Below, piece by piece: positions 1 through 22,076 of a stretch of DNA of 64,000 bases (positions are counted from its first letter, which is position 1; each line of letters begins with the position of its first letter). Source of the stretch: Panulirus ornatus (lineage: Eukaryota > Arthropoda > Malacostraca > Decapoda > Palinuridae); contig NC_092255.1 in NCBI RefSeq assembly GCF_036320965.1, forward strand, positions 11,371,703 through 11,435,702, given 5' to 3'. The notes beneath the pieces are model-generated. The model made no database searches, was not told the DNA's origin, and worked only from the letters and a program-made list of their open reading frames with translations. A program made the position numbers and the translations under genes.

Positions 1-687
1 CCAACAATGTTATATGGTTGTGAGGAGTCGGCTATAGATAGAGTTGTGTGTAAGAGGGTGGATATGTTGAAAATGAGATGTTTGAGGACAATATGGGGTG
101 TAAGGTAGTTTGGTCAAGTAAGTAATGGAAGGGTAAAGAAAAGAGTGTGGTTGATAGAGCAGAAGAGGGTGTTTTAAAATGGTTTGGTCACATGGAGAGA
201 ATGAGTGTGGAAAGATTGACAAAGAGGATATATTTGTAAGAGGTGCAGGGAATGAGAAGTGGGAGACCAAATTGGAGGTGGAAAAATGGAGTGAAAAAGA
301 TATTGAGAGATCGGGGCCTAAACAAGCAGGACGGTAAAAGTCATGCATGGAATAGAGTAAATTGGAACGATGTGGTATACCGGGATCGACGTGCTGTCAA
401 TGGATTGAACCAGGGCATGTGAAGCGTCTGGAGTAAACTACGGAAAGTTTTGTGGGGCCTGGATGTGGAAAGGGAGCTGTGGTTTCGGTGCATAATGCAT
501 GACAGCTAGAGACTGAGTGTGACTAAATGTGGCCTTTGTTGTCTTTTCCTAGCGCTACCTCGCGCGCATGCGGGAGGAGGGGGTTGTCGTTTCATGTGTG
601 GCGGGGTGTCGACGGGAATTAATAAAGGCAGCAAGTATGAATTATGTATATGTGTATATATGTATATGTTTATATGTATACGTATAT
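1..687 (+). mobile_element. RTE-type LINE copy A, 3' portion (cut by window edge)
   Basis: This is the C-terminal coding tail and 3' UTR of the window's LINE family. Translation in pieces gives PTMLYGC, MRCLRTIWGVR and WYTG, matching the C-terminal end of better copies, but several stops and frameshifts break the frame. The 3' UTR follows (AAGCGTCTGGAGTAAAC, GACAGCTAGAGACTGAGTG, TTCCTAGCGCTACCTCGC) and passes into a TGTATATG-rich stretch. The last tail module with the GCGGGAGACAGCGAC motif is missing. Instead the TA-rich part joins the 5' end of copy B directly, so B probably inserted into A's own TA-rich 3' UTR. Coding remains are non-functional. Confidence 0.85.
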
Positions 688-3600
688 CCCTGGGGATAGG
701 GGAGAAAGAATACTTCCCACGCATTCCTCGCGTGTCGTAGAAGGCGACTAAAGGGGACGGGAGCGGGGGGCTAGAGACCCTCCTCTCCTTGTATTTTAAC
801 TTTACAAACGGGCAAACAGAAGAAGGAGTCACGTGGGGAGTGCTCATCCTCCTCGAAGGCTCAGATTGGGATGTCTAAATGTGTGGGGATGTAACCAAGA
901 TGAGGAAAAAGAAGAGATAGGTAGTATGTTTGAGGAAAGGAACCTGGATGTTTTGGCTCTGAGTGAAACGAAGCTCAAGGGTAAAGGGGAAGAGTGGTTT
1001 GGGAATGTCTTGGGAGCAAAGTCAGGGGTTAATGAGAGGACAAGAGCAAGGGAAGGTGTAGCACTACTCCTGAAACAGGAGTGGTGGGAGTATGTGATAG
1101 AGTCCAAGAAAGTAAACTCTAGATTGATATGGGTCAAACTGAAAGTGTATGGAGAGAGATGGGTGATTATTAGTGCATATGCACCTTGGGAATGAGAAGA
1201 AAGATCATGAGAGGCAAGTGTTTTGGGAGCAGCTGAGTGAGTGTGTTAGTGGTTTTGATGCACGAGACCGGGTTATAGTGATGGGTGATTTGAATGCAAA
1301 GGTGAGTAATGTGACAGTTGAGGGAATAATTGGTAAACATTGGGTGCTGAGGAGCTTGTAGATTTATGTGCTGAAAAAGGACTGGTGATTGGGAATACCT
1401 GGTTTAAAAAGCGAGATATATATAAGTATACGTATATAAGTATGAGAGATGGCCAGAGAGCGTTATTGGATTACGTGCTAATTGACAGGCGCGCGAAAGA
1501 GAGACTTTTGGATGATAATGTGCTGAGAGGTGCAACTGGAGGGATGTCTGATCATTATCTTGTGGAAGCGAAGGTGAAGATTTGTAGAAGTTTTCAGAAA
1601 ATAAGAGAGAATGTTGGGGTGAAGAGAGTGGTGAGAGTAAGTGAGCTTGGGAAGGAGACTTGCGTGAGGAAGTACCAGGAGAGACTGAATACAAAATGGA
1701 AAAAGGTGAAAACAAAGGAGTTAAGGGGAGTGGGGGAGGAATGGGATATATTTAGGGAAGCAGTGATGGCTTCCGCAAAAGATGCTTGTGGCATGAGAAG
1801 CGTGGGAGGTGGGCAGATTAGAGAGGGTAGTAAGTGGTGAGATGAAGAGGTAAGATTATTATTGAAAGAGAAGAGAGAGGCATTTGGACGATTTTTGCAG
1901 GGAAAAAATGCAAATGAGTGGGAGATGTATAAAAGAAAGAGGCAGAAGGTCAAAGAGAAAGGTGGAAGAGATGAAAAAGACGGCAAATGAGAGTTGGGGA
2001 GAGAGAGTATCATTAGATTTTAGGGAGAATAAAAAGATGTTTTGGAAAGTGGTAAATAAAGTGCGTTAGACAAGGGAACAAATGTGAACTTCAGTGAAGG
2101 GGGCTAATGGGGAGGTGATAACAAGTAGTGGTTATGTGAGAAGGAAATGGAGTAAGTATTTTGAAGGTTTGTTGAATGTGTTTGATGATAGAGTGGCAGA
2201 TATAGGGTGTTTTGGTCAAGGTGGTGTGCAAAGTGAGAGGGTTAGGGAAAATGATTTGGTAAACAGAGAAGAGGTAGTAAAAGCAATGCGGAAAATGAAA
2301 GCCGGCAAGGCAGAGGGTTTGGATGGTATTGCAGTAGAATTTATTAAAAAAGGCGGTGACTGTATTGTTGACTGGTTGGTAAAGTTTTTTAATGTATGTA
2401 TGATTCATGATGAGGTGCCTGAGGATTGGGGGAATGCTTGCATAGTGCCATTGTGCAAAGGCAAAGGGGATGAGAGTGAGTGCTCAAATTACAGAGGTAT
2501 AATTTTGTTGAGTATTCCTTCTAAATTATATGGGAGGGTATTGATTGAGACGATGAAAGCTTGTACAGAGCATCAGATGGGGAAGAGCAGTGTGGTTTCA
2601 GAAGTGGTAGAGGATGTGTGGATCAGGTGTTTGCTTTGAAGAATGTATGTGAGAAATACTTAGAAAAGCAAATGGATTTGTATGTAGCATTTATGCATCT
2701 GGAGAAGGCATATGATAGAGTTGATAGAGATGCTCTGTGGAAGGTATTAAAAATATATGGTGTGGGAGGCAAGTTATTAGAAACAGTGAAAAGTTTTTAT
2801 GGAGGATGTAAGGCATGTGTACGTGTAGGAAGAGAGGAAAGTGATTGGTTCTCAGTGAATGGAGGTTTGCGGCAGGGGTGTGTGATGTCTCCATGGTTGT
2901 TTAATTTGTTTATGGATGGGTTTGTTAGGGAGGTAATTGTAAGAGTTTTGGAAAGAGGGGCAAGTATGTAGACTGTTGTGGATGAGAGAGCTTCGGAAGC
3001 GAGTCAGTTGTTGTTCGCTGATGATACAGCGCTGGTGGCTGATTCATGTGAGAAACTGCGGAAGCTAGTGACTGAGTTTGGTAAAGTGTGTGAAAGAAGA
3101 AAGTTGAGAGTAAATGCGGATAAGAGTAAGGTTATTACGTACAGTAGGGTTGAGGGTCAAGTCAATTGGGAGGTAAGTTTGAATAGAGAAAAACTGGAGG
3201 AAGTGAAGTGTTTGAGATATCTGGGAGTGGATTTGGCAACGGATGGAACCATGGAAGCGGAAGTGAATTATAGGGTGGGGGAGGGGGCTAAAATTCTGGG
3301 AGCCTTGAAAAATGTGTTAGAGTCGAGAACATTATCTCGGAGAATCAAAAATGGGTATGTTTGAAGGAATAGTGGTTCCAACAATGTTGTATGGTTACGA
3401 GGTGTGGGCTATGGATAGAGTTGTGCGCAGGAGGGTGGATGTGCTGGAAATGAGATGCTGGAGGACAATATATGGTGTGAGGTGGTTTGATCGAGTAAGT
3501 AATAATAGGGTAAGAGAGATGTGTGGTAATAAAAAGAGTGTGGTTGATATAGCAGAAGGGGATGTTTTGAAATGGTTTGGTCACATAGAGAGAATGAGTG

Positions 3601-4226
3601 AGGAAAGATTGACCAAGAGGATATATGCGTCAGAGGCGGACGGAACGAGAAGTGGGAGACCAAATTGGAGGTGGAAAGATGGAGTAAAAAAGATTTTGAG
3701 TGATCTGGGCCTGAACATGCAGCAAGGTGAAAGGCGTGCAAGGAATAGAGTGAATTGGAACGATGTGTTATACCGGTGTTGACGTGCTATGAATGGATTG
3801 AACCAGGGCATGTGAAGCGTCTGGGGTAAACCCTGGAAAGTTCTGTGTGGCCTGGATGTGGAAAGGGAGCTGTGGTTTCGGGCATTATTGCATGACAGCT
3901 AGAGACTGAGTGTGAACGAATGGGGCCTTTGTTGTCTTTTCCTAGCGCTGCCTCGCACACATGAGGGGGGAGGGGGTTGATATTCCATATGTGGCGGATG
4001 GCGATGTGAATGAATAAAGGCAGACAGTATGAATTATGTTCTTGTGTATATATGTATATGTCTGTGTATATATGTATACATTGAAATGTATAGTTATGTA
4101 TATGTGCTGTGTGTGGACGTGTATGTATATACATGTGTATGTTGGTGGGTTGGGCCATACTTTCGTCTGTTTCCTTGCGCTACATCGCTAACGTGGGAGA
4201 CAGCGACAAAGCAAAATAAATAAATA
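688..4226 (+). mobile_element. RTE-type LINE copy B, full length, coding region broken
   Basis: Both ends are present. The 5' end is CCCTGGGGATAGGGGAGAAA at 688. The EEP nuclease begins near 860 (GCLNVWGCNQDE), with SETKLKG near 960, GDLNAKV near 1285 and [10 protein letters not shown] near 1547. The reverse transcriptase runs from about 2270 ([14 protein letters not shown]) through [12 protein letters not shown] (about 2690), [10 protein letters not shown] (about 2865) and [11 protein letters not shown] (about 3013). The C-terminal [14 protein letters not shown] block is near 3580. The frame is split by frameshifts and stops near 1195, 1335, 1838 and 2069 (TAG) and near 2600 and 2969. The long 3' UTR form ends at AGCGACAAAGCAAAATAAATAAATAAATA. 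Length (about 3.54 kb) and order fit the RTE clade (EEP plus reverse transcriptase in one frame). It is a dead copy. Confidence 0.9.
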
Positions 4227-5862
<1,636 letters not shown>

Positions 5863-8800
5863 GTCTAAATGTGTGTGGATGTAACCAAGATGTGAAAAAA
5901 GGAGAGATAGGTAGTATGTTTGAGGAAAGGAACCTGGATATTTTGACTCTGAGTGAAACAAAGCTAAAGGGTAAAGGGGAAGATTGGTTTGGGAATGTCT
6001 TTGGAGTAAAGTCAGGGGTTAGTAAGAGGACAAGAGCAAGGGAAGGAGTAGCAGGTCTCCTGAAACAGTTGTGGGAGTATGTGATAGAATGTAAGAAAGT
6101 AAATTCTCGATTAATATGGGTAAAACTGAAAGTTGATAGAGAGAGATGGGTGATTATTGCTGCATATGCACCTGGGCATGAGAAGAAAGATTATGAGAGG
6201 CAAGTGTTTTGGGAGCGGCTGAATGAGTGTGTTAGTGGTTTTGATGCAAAAAGACCGGGTTATAGTGATGGGTGATTTGAATGCAAAGGTGAGTAATGTG
6301 GGAGTTGAGGGAATAATTGGTATACATGGGGTGTTCAGTGTTGTAAATGGAAATGGTGAAGAGCTTGTAGATTTATGTGCTGAAAAAGGATTTTGATTGG
6401 GAATACCTGTTTTAAAAAGCGAGATATACATAAATATACGTATGTAAGTAGGAGAGATGGCCAGAGAGCGTTATTGGATTACGTGTTAATTGACAGTCGT
6501 GCGAAAGAGAGACTTTTGGATGTTAATGTGATGAGAGGTGCAACAGGAGGGATGTCTGATCATTATCTTGTGGAGGCTAAGGTGAAGATTTGTATGGGTT
6601 TTAAGAAAAGAAGAGTGAATGTTGGGGTGAAGAGGGTGGTGAGAGTAAGTGAGCTTGGGAAATAGACTTGAGTGAGGAAGTACCAGGAGAGACTGAGTAC
6701 AGAATTGAAAAAGGTGAGAACAATGGAAGTAAGGGGAGTGGGGGAGGAATGGGATGTATTTCGGGAATCAGTGATGGATTGCGCAAAAGATGCTTGTGGC
6801 ATGAGAAGCGTGGTAGGTGGGTTGATTAGAAAGGGTAGTGTGTGGTGGGATGAAGAAGTAAGATTATTAGTGAAAGAGAAGAGAGAGGTATTTCGACGAT
6901 TTTTGCAGGGAAAAAATGCAATTGAGTGGGAGATATATAAAAGAAAGAGACAGAAGGTCAAGAGAAAGGTGCAAGAGGTGAAAAAGAGGGCAAATGAGAG
7001 TTGGGGTGAGAGAGTATCATTAAATTTTAGGAAGAATAAAAAGATGTTCTGGAAGGATGTAAATAAAGTGCGTAAGACAAGGGAGCAAATGGGAACTTCA
7101 GTGAAGGGGGCTAATGGGGAGGTGATAACAAGTAGTGGTGATGTGAGAAGGAGATGCAATGAGTATTTTGAAGGTTTGTTGAATGTGTTTGATGATAGAG
7201 TGGCAGATATAGGGTGTTTTGGTCGAGGTGGTGTGCAAAGTGAGAGGGTTAGGGAAAATGATTTGGTAAACAGAGAAGAGGTAGTAAAAGCTTTGCGGAA
7301 GATGAAAGCCGGCAAGGCAACACCTTTGGATGGTATTGCAGTGGAATCTATTAAAAAAGGGGGTGACTGTATTGTTGACTGGTTAGTAAGGTTATTCAAT
7401 GTATGTGTGACTCATGGTGAGATGCCTGAGGATTGGCGGAATGCGTGCATAGTGCCATTGTACAAAGGCAAAGGGGATAAGAGTGAGTGCTCAAATTACA
7501 GAGGTATAAGTTTGTTGAGTATTCCTGGTAAATTATACGGGAGGTTATTGATTGAGAGGGTGAAGGCATGACCAGAGCATCAGATTGGGGAAGAGCAGTG
7601 TGGTTTCACAAGTGGTAGAGGATGTGTTGATCAGGTGTTTGCTTTGAAGAATGTATGTGAGAAATACTTACAAAAGTAAATGGATTTGTATGTACCATTT
7701 ATGGATCTGGAGAAGGCATATGATAGAGTTGATAGAGATGCTCTGTGGAAGGTATTAAGAATATATGGTGTGGGAGGCAAGTTGTTAGAAGCAGTGAAAA
7801 GTTTTTATCGAGGATGTAAGGCATGTGTACGTGTAGGAAGAGAGGAAAGTGATTGGTTCTCCGTGAATGTAGGTTTGCGGCAGGGGTGTGTGATGTCTCC
7901 ATGGTTGTTTAATTTGTTTATGGATGGGGTTGTTAGGGAGGTGAATGCAAGAGTTTGGAAAGAGGGGCAAGTATGAAGTCTGTTGGGGATGAGAGAGCTT
8001 GGGAAGTGAGTCAGTTGTTGTTCGCTGATGATACAGCGCTGGTGGCTGATTCATGTGAGAAACTGCAGAAGCTGGTGACTGAGTTTGGTAAAGTGTGTGA
8101 AAGAAGAAATTTAAGAGTAAATATGAATAAGAGCAAGGTTATTAGGTACAGTAGGGTTGAGGGTCGGAAGTGAATCATAGCGGAAGTGAATCATAGTGTG
8201 GGGGAGGGGGCGAAAATCCTGGGAGCCTTGAAAAATGTGTGGAAGTCGAGAACATTATCTCGGAAAGCAAAAATGGGTATGTTTGAAGGAATAGTGGTTT
8301 CAACAATGTTGTATGGTTGCGATGCGTGGGCTATGGATAGAGTTGTGCGCAGGAGGGTGGATATGCTGGAAATGAGATGTTTGAGGATAATGTGTGGTGT
8401 GAGGTGGTTTGATCAAGTAAGTAATGTATGGGTAAGTGAGGTGTGTGGAAATAAAAAGAGCGTAGTTGAGAGAGCGGAAGAGGGTGTTTTGAAATAGTTT
8501 GGGCACATGGAGAGAATGAGTGGAGGGAACGAGGAGAAGTGGGAGACCAAATTGGAGGTGGAAAGATGGAGTGAAAAAGATTTTGAGTGATCGGGGCCTG
8601 AACATGCAGGAGGGTGAAAGGCGGGCAGGGAATAGAGTGAATTGGAACGATGTGGTATACCGGGGTTGACGTGCTGTCAGTGGATTGAATCAGGGCATGT
8701 GAAGCGTCTGGGGTAAACCATGGAAAGTTGTGTGGGGCCTGGATGTGGAAAGGGAGCTGTGGTTTCGGGCATTATTGCATGACAGCTAGAGACTGAGTGT

Positions 8801-9124
8801 GAACGAATGGGGCCTTTGTTGTCTTTTCCTAGCGCTACCTCGCACACATGAGGGGGGAGGGGATGGTATTCCATGTGTGGCGAGGTGGCGATGGGAATGA
8901 ATATAGGCAGACAGTGTGAATTGTGTGCATGGGTATATATGTATGTGTCTGTGTGTATATATATATGTGCACATTGAGATGTATAGGTATGTATATTTGC
9001 GGGTGTGGACGTGTATTTATATATATGTGTATGGGGGTGGGTTGGGCCATTTCTTTCGTCTGTTTCCTTGCGCTACTTCGCAAATGCGGGAGACAGCGAC
9101 AAAGTAAAATAAATAAATAAATGA
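5863..9124 (+). mobile_element. RTE-type LINE copy D, lacks only the 5' UTR
   Basis: The copy begins abruptly at the first coding segment ([18 protein letters not shown]) after (AT)n, so the 5' UTR is missing. EEP motifs are present: SETKLKG near 5955, [10 protein letters not shown] near 6160, GDLNAKV near 6270 after a frameshift in an A run, and [10 protein letters not shown] near 6555. The reverse transcriptase follows in a 299-codon stretch (6672-7571), then [12 protein letters not shown] (about 7700), [10 protein letters not shown] (about 7870) and [11 protein letters not shown] (about 8025). At 8165-8195 the frame loses the segment between [12 protein letters not shown] and EVNHS, and a 16 bp piece (GAAGTGAATCATAGCG) is duplicated at the joint. 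The C-terminal block and a long 3' UTR end at AGCGACAAAGTAAAATAAATAAATA. Confidence 0.9.
6672..7571 (+). pseudogene. Linker plus N-terminal reverse transcriptase fragment of copy D
   Basis: This 299-codon stretch is the longest open segment of copy D. It contains the basic linker ([57 protein letters not shown]) and the first reverse transcriptase blocks ([54 protein letters not shown]). It stops at a TGA where other copies read [18 protein letters not shown], so the catalytic aspartates lie beyond the stop. The role in an intact element is target-primed reverse transcription; this fragment cannot do it. Confidence 0.8.
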
Positions 9125-10226
<1,102 letters not shown>

Positions 10227-10228
10227 AT

Positions 10229-13545
<3,317 letters not shown>

Positions 13546-13624
<79 letters not shown>
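13546..13624. repeat. (AT)n microsatellite
   Basis: About 79 bp of AT repeat between the 5' end of copy F and the 3' tail of copy G, both on the minus strand. Confidence 0.97.
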
Positions 13625-17575
<3,951 letters not shown>

Positions 17576-17600
17576 TATATATATTTATATATATACATCC

Positions 17601-19842
17601 CTGGGGATAGGGAAGAAATAATACTTCACACGCATTCCTCATGTGTCGTACAAGGCCACTAAAGGGAACAAGAGCGGGGGGCCAGAAACCCTCCCCTCCT
17701 TGTATTTCAACTTTCTAAATGGGGAAACAGAAGAAGGAGTCACGCGGGGAGTGCTCATCCTCCTCGAAGGCTCAGAATGCGGTGTCTTTTTTTGTGTGGA
17801 TGTAACCATGATGAGAAAAAAGGAGAGATAGTTAGTATGTTTGAGGAAAAGAACCTGGAAGTTTTGGCTCTGACTGAAACGAAGCTCAAGGGTAAAAGTG
17901 AAGAGTGGTTTGGGAATGTCTTGGGAGTAAAGTCAGGGGTTAGTGAGAGAACAAGAGCAAGGGAAGGAGTAGCACTACTCCTGAAACAGGAGTGTTGGGA
18001 GTATGTGATAGAGTGTAAGAAAGTAAATTCTAGATTGATGTGGGTAAAACTGGAAGTTGATGGAGAGAGATGGGTGATTATTGGTGCATATGCACCTTGG
18101 GCATGAGAAGAAAGATTATGAGAGGTAAGTGTTTTGGGAGCAGCTGAATGACGGTGTTAGTGGTTTTGATGCACAAGTCCGGGTTATAGTGATGGGTGAT
18201 TTGAATGCAAAGGTGAGTAATGTGGCAGTTGAGGGAATAATTGGTATACATGGGGTGTTCAGAATGTATGTGAGAAATACTTAGAAAAGTGAGTGGATTT
18301 GTATGTAGCATTTATGGATCTGGAGAAGGCATATGATAGAGTTGATATAGATGCTTTTTAGAGGGTATTAAGAACATATAGTGTGGGAGGCAAGTTGCTA
18401 GAAGCAGTGAAAAGTTTTTATCGAGGATGTAAGGCATGTGTACGTGTAGAAAGAGAGGATAGTGATTGGTTCTCAGTGAATGTAGGTTTGCGGCAGGGGT
18501 GTGTGATGTCTCCATGTTTGTTTGATTTGATTATGGATGAGGTTGGTAGGGACGTGAATGCAAAAGTTTTGGAAAGAGGGGCAAGTATGCACTATGTTGT
18601 GAATGAGAGAGCTTGGGAAGTGAGTCAGTTGTTGTTCGCTGATGATACAGTGCTGGTGGCTGCTTTATATGAGAAACTGCAGAAGCTGGTGACTGAGTTT
18701 GGTAAAGTGTGTGAAAGAAGAAAGTTAAGAGTAAACGTGAATAAAAGCAAGGTTATTAGGTACAGTAGGTTTGAGGGTCAAGTCAATTGGGAGGTAAGTT
18801 TGAAAGGAGAAAAACTGGAGGAAGTAAAGTGTTTTAGATATCTGGGAGTGGATCTGGCAGCGGATGGAACCATGGAAGCGGAAGTGAATCATAGTGTGGG
18901 GGAGGGGGCTAAAATCCTGGGAGCGTTGAAGAATGTTTGGCAGTCGAGAACATTATCTCCGAAAGCAAAAATGGGTATGTTTAAAGGAATAATGGTTCCA
19001 ACAATGTTGTATGGTTGCGAGACGTGGGCTGTGGATAGAGTTGTGCGCAGGAGGGTGAATGTGCTGGAAATGAGACGTTTGAGGATAATATGTGGTGTAA
19101 GGTGGTTTGATCGAGTAAGTAATAATAGGGTAAGAGAGATGTGTGGAAATAAAAAGAGCATTGTTGAGAGAGCAGAAGAGGGTGTTTTGAAATATTTTCG
19201 TCACATGGAGAGAATGAGTGAGGAAAGATTGACCAAGAGGATATATGTGTCAGAGGTGGAGGGAACGAGGAGAAGTGGGAGACCAAATTGTCGGTGGAAA
19301 GATGGAGTGAAAAAGATTTTGAGTGATCGGAGCCTGAACGGCGCGCAAGGAATGGAGTGAATTTGAACGATTTGGTATACCGGGGTCGACGTGCTGTCAG
19401 TGGATTGAACCAGGGCATGTGAAGCGTCTGGGGTAAACCATGGAAAGTTCTGTGGGGCCTGGATATGGAAAGGAAGTGTGGTTTTGGTGCATTATTACAT
19501 GACAGCTAGAGACTGAGTGTGAACGAATTAGGCCTTTGTTGTCTTTTCCTAGCGCTACCTCGCATATATGAGGGGGGAGGGGGTTGTTATTCCATGGGTG
19601 GTGGAGTGGCGATGGCAATGAATAAAGGCAGACAGTATGAATTATGTACATGTGTATATATGTATATGTCTGTGTCTGTATATATATGTGTACATATAGA
19701 TGTATTGGTATGTATATTTGCGTGTGTGTACGTGTATGTATATACTTGTGTATGTGGGTGGGTTGGGCCATTTCTTTCGTCTGTTTCCTTGCGCTACCTC
19801 GGTAACGCGGGAAACCTCGACAAAGAAAAATAAATAGATAAA
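17601..19842 (+). mobile_element. RTE-type LINE copy H, internally deleted
   Basis: The 5' end is complete (CCCTGGGGATAGGG at 17,601). EEP runs from about 17,800 (CGCNHDEKKGEI) through TETKLKG and GAYAP to [14 protein letters not shown] near 18,195. At about 18,260 the sequence jumps from the GVFS region of the nuclease to NVCEKYLEK of the reverse transcriptase, removing roughly 1.4 kb (SDH motif, linker and first reverse transcriptase blocks). The rest is fairly well kept, with a 325-codon open stretch. The long-form 3' UTR ends CGCTACCTCGGTAACGCGGG, AAACCTCGACAAAG, then A/T-rich repeats. Confidence 0.9.
18383..19360 (+). pseudogene. Reverse transcriptase C-terminal half of copy H
   Basis: The 325-codon open stretch begins at [15 protein letters not shown] and carries reverse transcriptase motif B ([15 protein letters not shown], residues about 35-49), motif C FADDTVLVA (about 88-96), [19 protein letters not shown] and the C-terminal [14 protein letters not shown] and GRPNCRWKDG. 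Motif A ([10 protein letters not shown]) lies just upstream, broken by a TAG at about 18,358 where other copies read DALWKVL. The tail is frameshifted after RSLNG. In an intact protein this part extends the primer at the target site. Confidence 0.8.
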
Positions 19843-20521
<679 letters not shown>

Positions 20522-20535
20522 ATATATATATATAT

Positions 20536-20770
20536 ATCTTCTTTTCTTTTAAACTATTTGCCATTTCCCGCGCTAGCGAGGTAGCGTTAAGAACAGAGGA
20601 CTGGGCCTTTTTTGGAGTATCCTCACCTGGCCCCACTCTGTTCCTTCTTCTGGAAAATTAAAAAAAAAAACGAGAGGGGAGGATTTCCAGCCCCCCGCTC
20701 CCTCCCCTTTTAGTCGCCTTCTACGACACGCAGGGAATACGTGGGAAGTATTCTTAATCCCCTATCCCCA

Positions 20771-20773
<3 letters not shown>
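20536..20773 (-). mobile_element. S2: short LINE-derived element
   Basis: Minus-strand copy of the S element. At its right edge is the 5' start (CACTGGGGATAGGGGATTAA read on the minus strand), then GTGTCGTAGAAGGCGACTAA, the T run, CCAGGTGAGGATACTCC and the tail core CGCTACCTCGCTAGCGCGGG followed by AAATGGCAAATAGTTT at its left edge. It sits between AT tracts. Confidence 0.85.

Positions 20774-20837
<64 letters not shown>
20774..20837. repeat. (AT)n microsatellite
   Basis: About 64 bp of AT repeat between the 5' end of S2 and the 3' tail of copy J. Confidence 0.97.
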
Positions 20838-20845
<8 letters not shown>

Positions 20846-21905
20846 TTTTCCTTTGTCGCAGTCTCCCGCGTTTGCGAGGTAGCGCAAGGAAACAGACGAA
20901 AGAAATGGCCCAACCCACCCCCATACACATGTATATACATACGTCCACACACGCAAATATACATACCTACACAGCTTTCCATGGTTTACCCCCGACGCTT
21001 TACATGCCCTGATTCAATCCACTGACATCACGTCAACCCCGGTATACCACATCGATCCAATTCACTCTATTCCTTGCCCTCCTTTCACCCTCCTGTATGT
21101 TCAGGCCCCGATCACACAAAATCTTTTTCACTCCATCTTTCCACCTCCAATTTGGTCTCCCACTTCTCCTCGTTCCCTCCACCTCCGACACATATATCCT
21201 CTTGGTCAATCTTTCCTCACTCATTCTCTCCATGTGCCCAAACCATTTCAAAACACCCTCTTCTGCTCTCTCAACCACGCTCTTTTTATTTCCACACATC
21301 TCTCTTACCCTTACGTTACTTACTCGATCAAACCACCTCACACCACACATTGTCTTCAAACATCTGATTTCCAGCACATCCATCCTCCTGCGCACAACTC
21401 TATCCATAGCCCACGCCTTGCAACCATACAACATTGTTGGAACCACTATTCCGTCAAACATACCCATTTTTGCTTTCCGAGATAATGTTCTCGACTTCCA
21501 CACATTCTTCAAGGCTCCCAGGATTTTCGCCCCCTCCCCCACCCTATGATCCACTTCCGCTTCCATGGTTGCATCCGCTGCCAGATCCACTCCCAGATAT
21601 CTAAAACACATTACTTCCTCCAGTTTCTCTCCATTCAAACTTACCTCCCAATTGACTTGACCCTCAACCCTACTGTACCTAATTACCTTGCTCTTATTCA
21701 CATTTACTCTTAACTTTCTTCTTTCACACACTTTACCAAACTCAGTCACCAGCTTCTGCAGTTTCTCACATGAATCAGCCACCAGCGCTGTATCATCAGC
21801 GAACAACAACTGACTCACTTCCCAAGCTCCCTCATCCCCAACAGACTTCATACTTACCCCTCTTGCCAAAACTTTTGCATTCACCTCCCTAAAAACCCCA
21901 TCCCT
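20838..21905 (-). mobile_element. RTE-type LINE copy J, short-3'-UTR subfamily, 5'-truncated
   Basis: Minus-strand copy starting within the reverse transcriptase just after motif B and running to the short-form 3' UTR and tail (GTCTCCCGCG with CAAAGG and a T run of about 12 at 20,838). One open frame covers almost the entire coding part. At the 5' side it is joined at about 21,906 to an oppositely oriented 5' UTR fragment (K). Confidence 0.9.
21033..21884 (-). pseudogene. Reverse transcriptase C-terminal part of copy J, open
   Basis: This 283-codon frame starts MNAKVLARGVSMKS and carries motif [12 protein letters not shown] (residues about 24-34), [32 protein letters not shown] and the full C-terminal block ([32 protein letters not shown]), ending VNWIDVVYRG. 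It has no internal stop and is close to copies U, DD and EE, which suggests recent activity of this subfamily. Motifs A and B are missing because of 5' truncation. Confidence 0.8.
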
Positions 21906-21907
21906 CC

Positions 21908-21980
21908 TATGCGATTAGAGGGGACGGGAGCGGGGGGCCAAAAATCCTCTCCTCCTTGTATTCTTTAACTTTCTAAAATG

Positions 21981-21983
<3 letters not shown>
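21908..21983 (+). mobile_element. Fragment K: LINE 5' UTR piece joined head-to-head to copy J
   Basis: A plus-strand 5' UTR fragment (GCGATTAGAGGGGACGGGAG, CGGGGGGCCA, CTCCTCCTTGTATT, CTTTAACTTTCTAAAATGGG) directly follows the truncated 5' side of minus-strand copy J and then runs into (AT)n. Confidence 0.75.
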
Positions 21984-22073
<90 letters not shown>

Positions 22074-22076
22074 TAT
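21984..22076. repeat. (AT)n microsatellite
   Basis: About 93 bp of AT repeat with one AATAT variant, between fragment K and PLE1. Confidence 0.96.
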
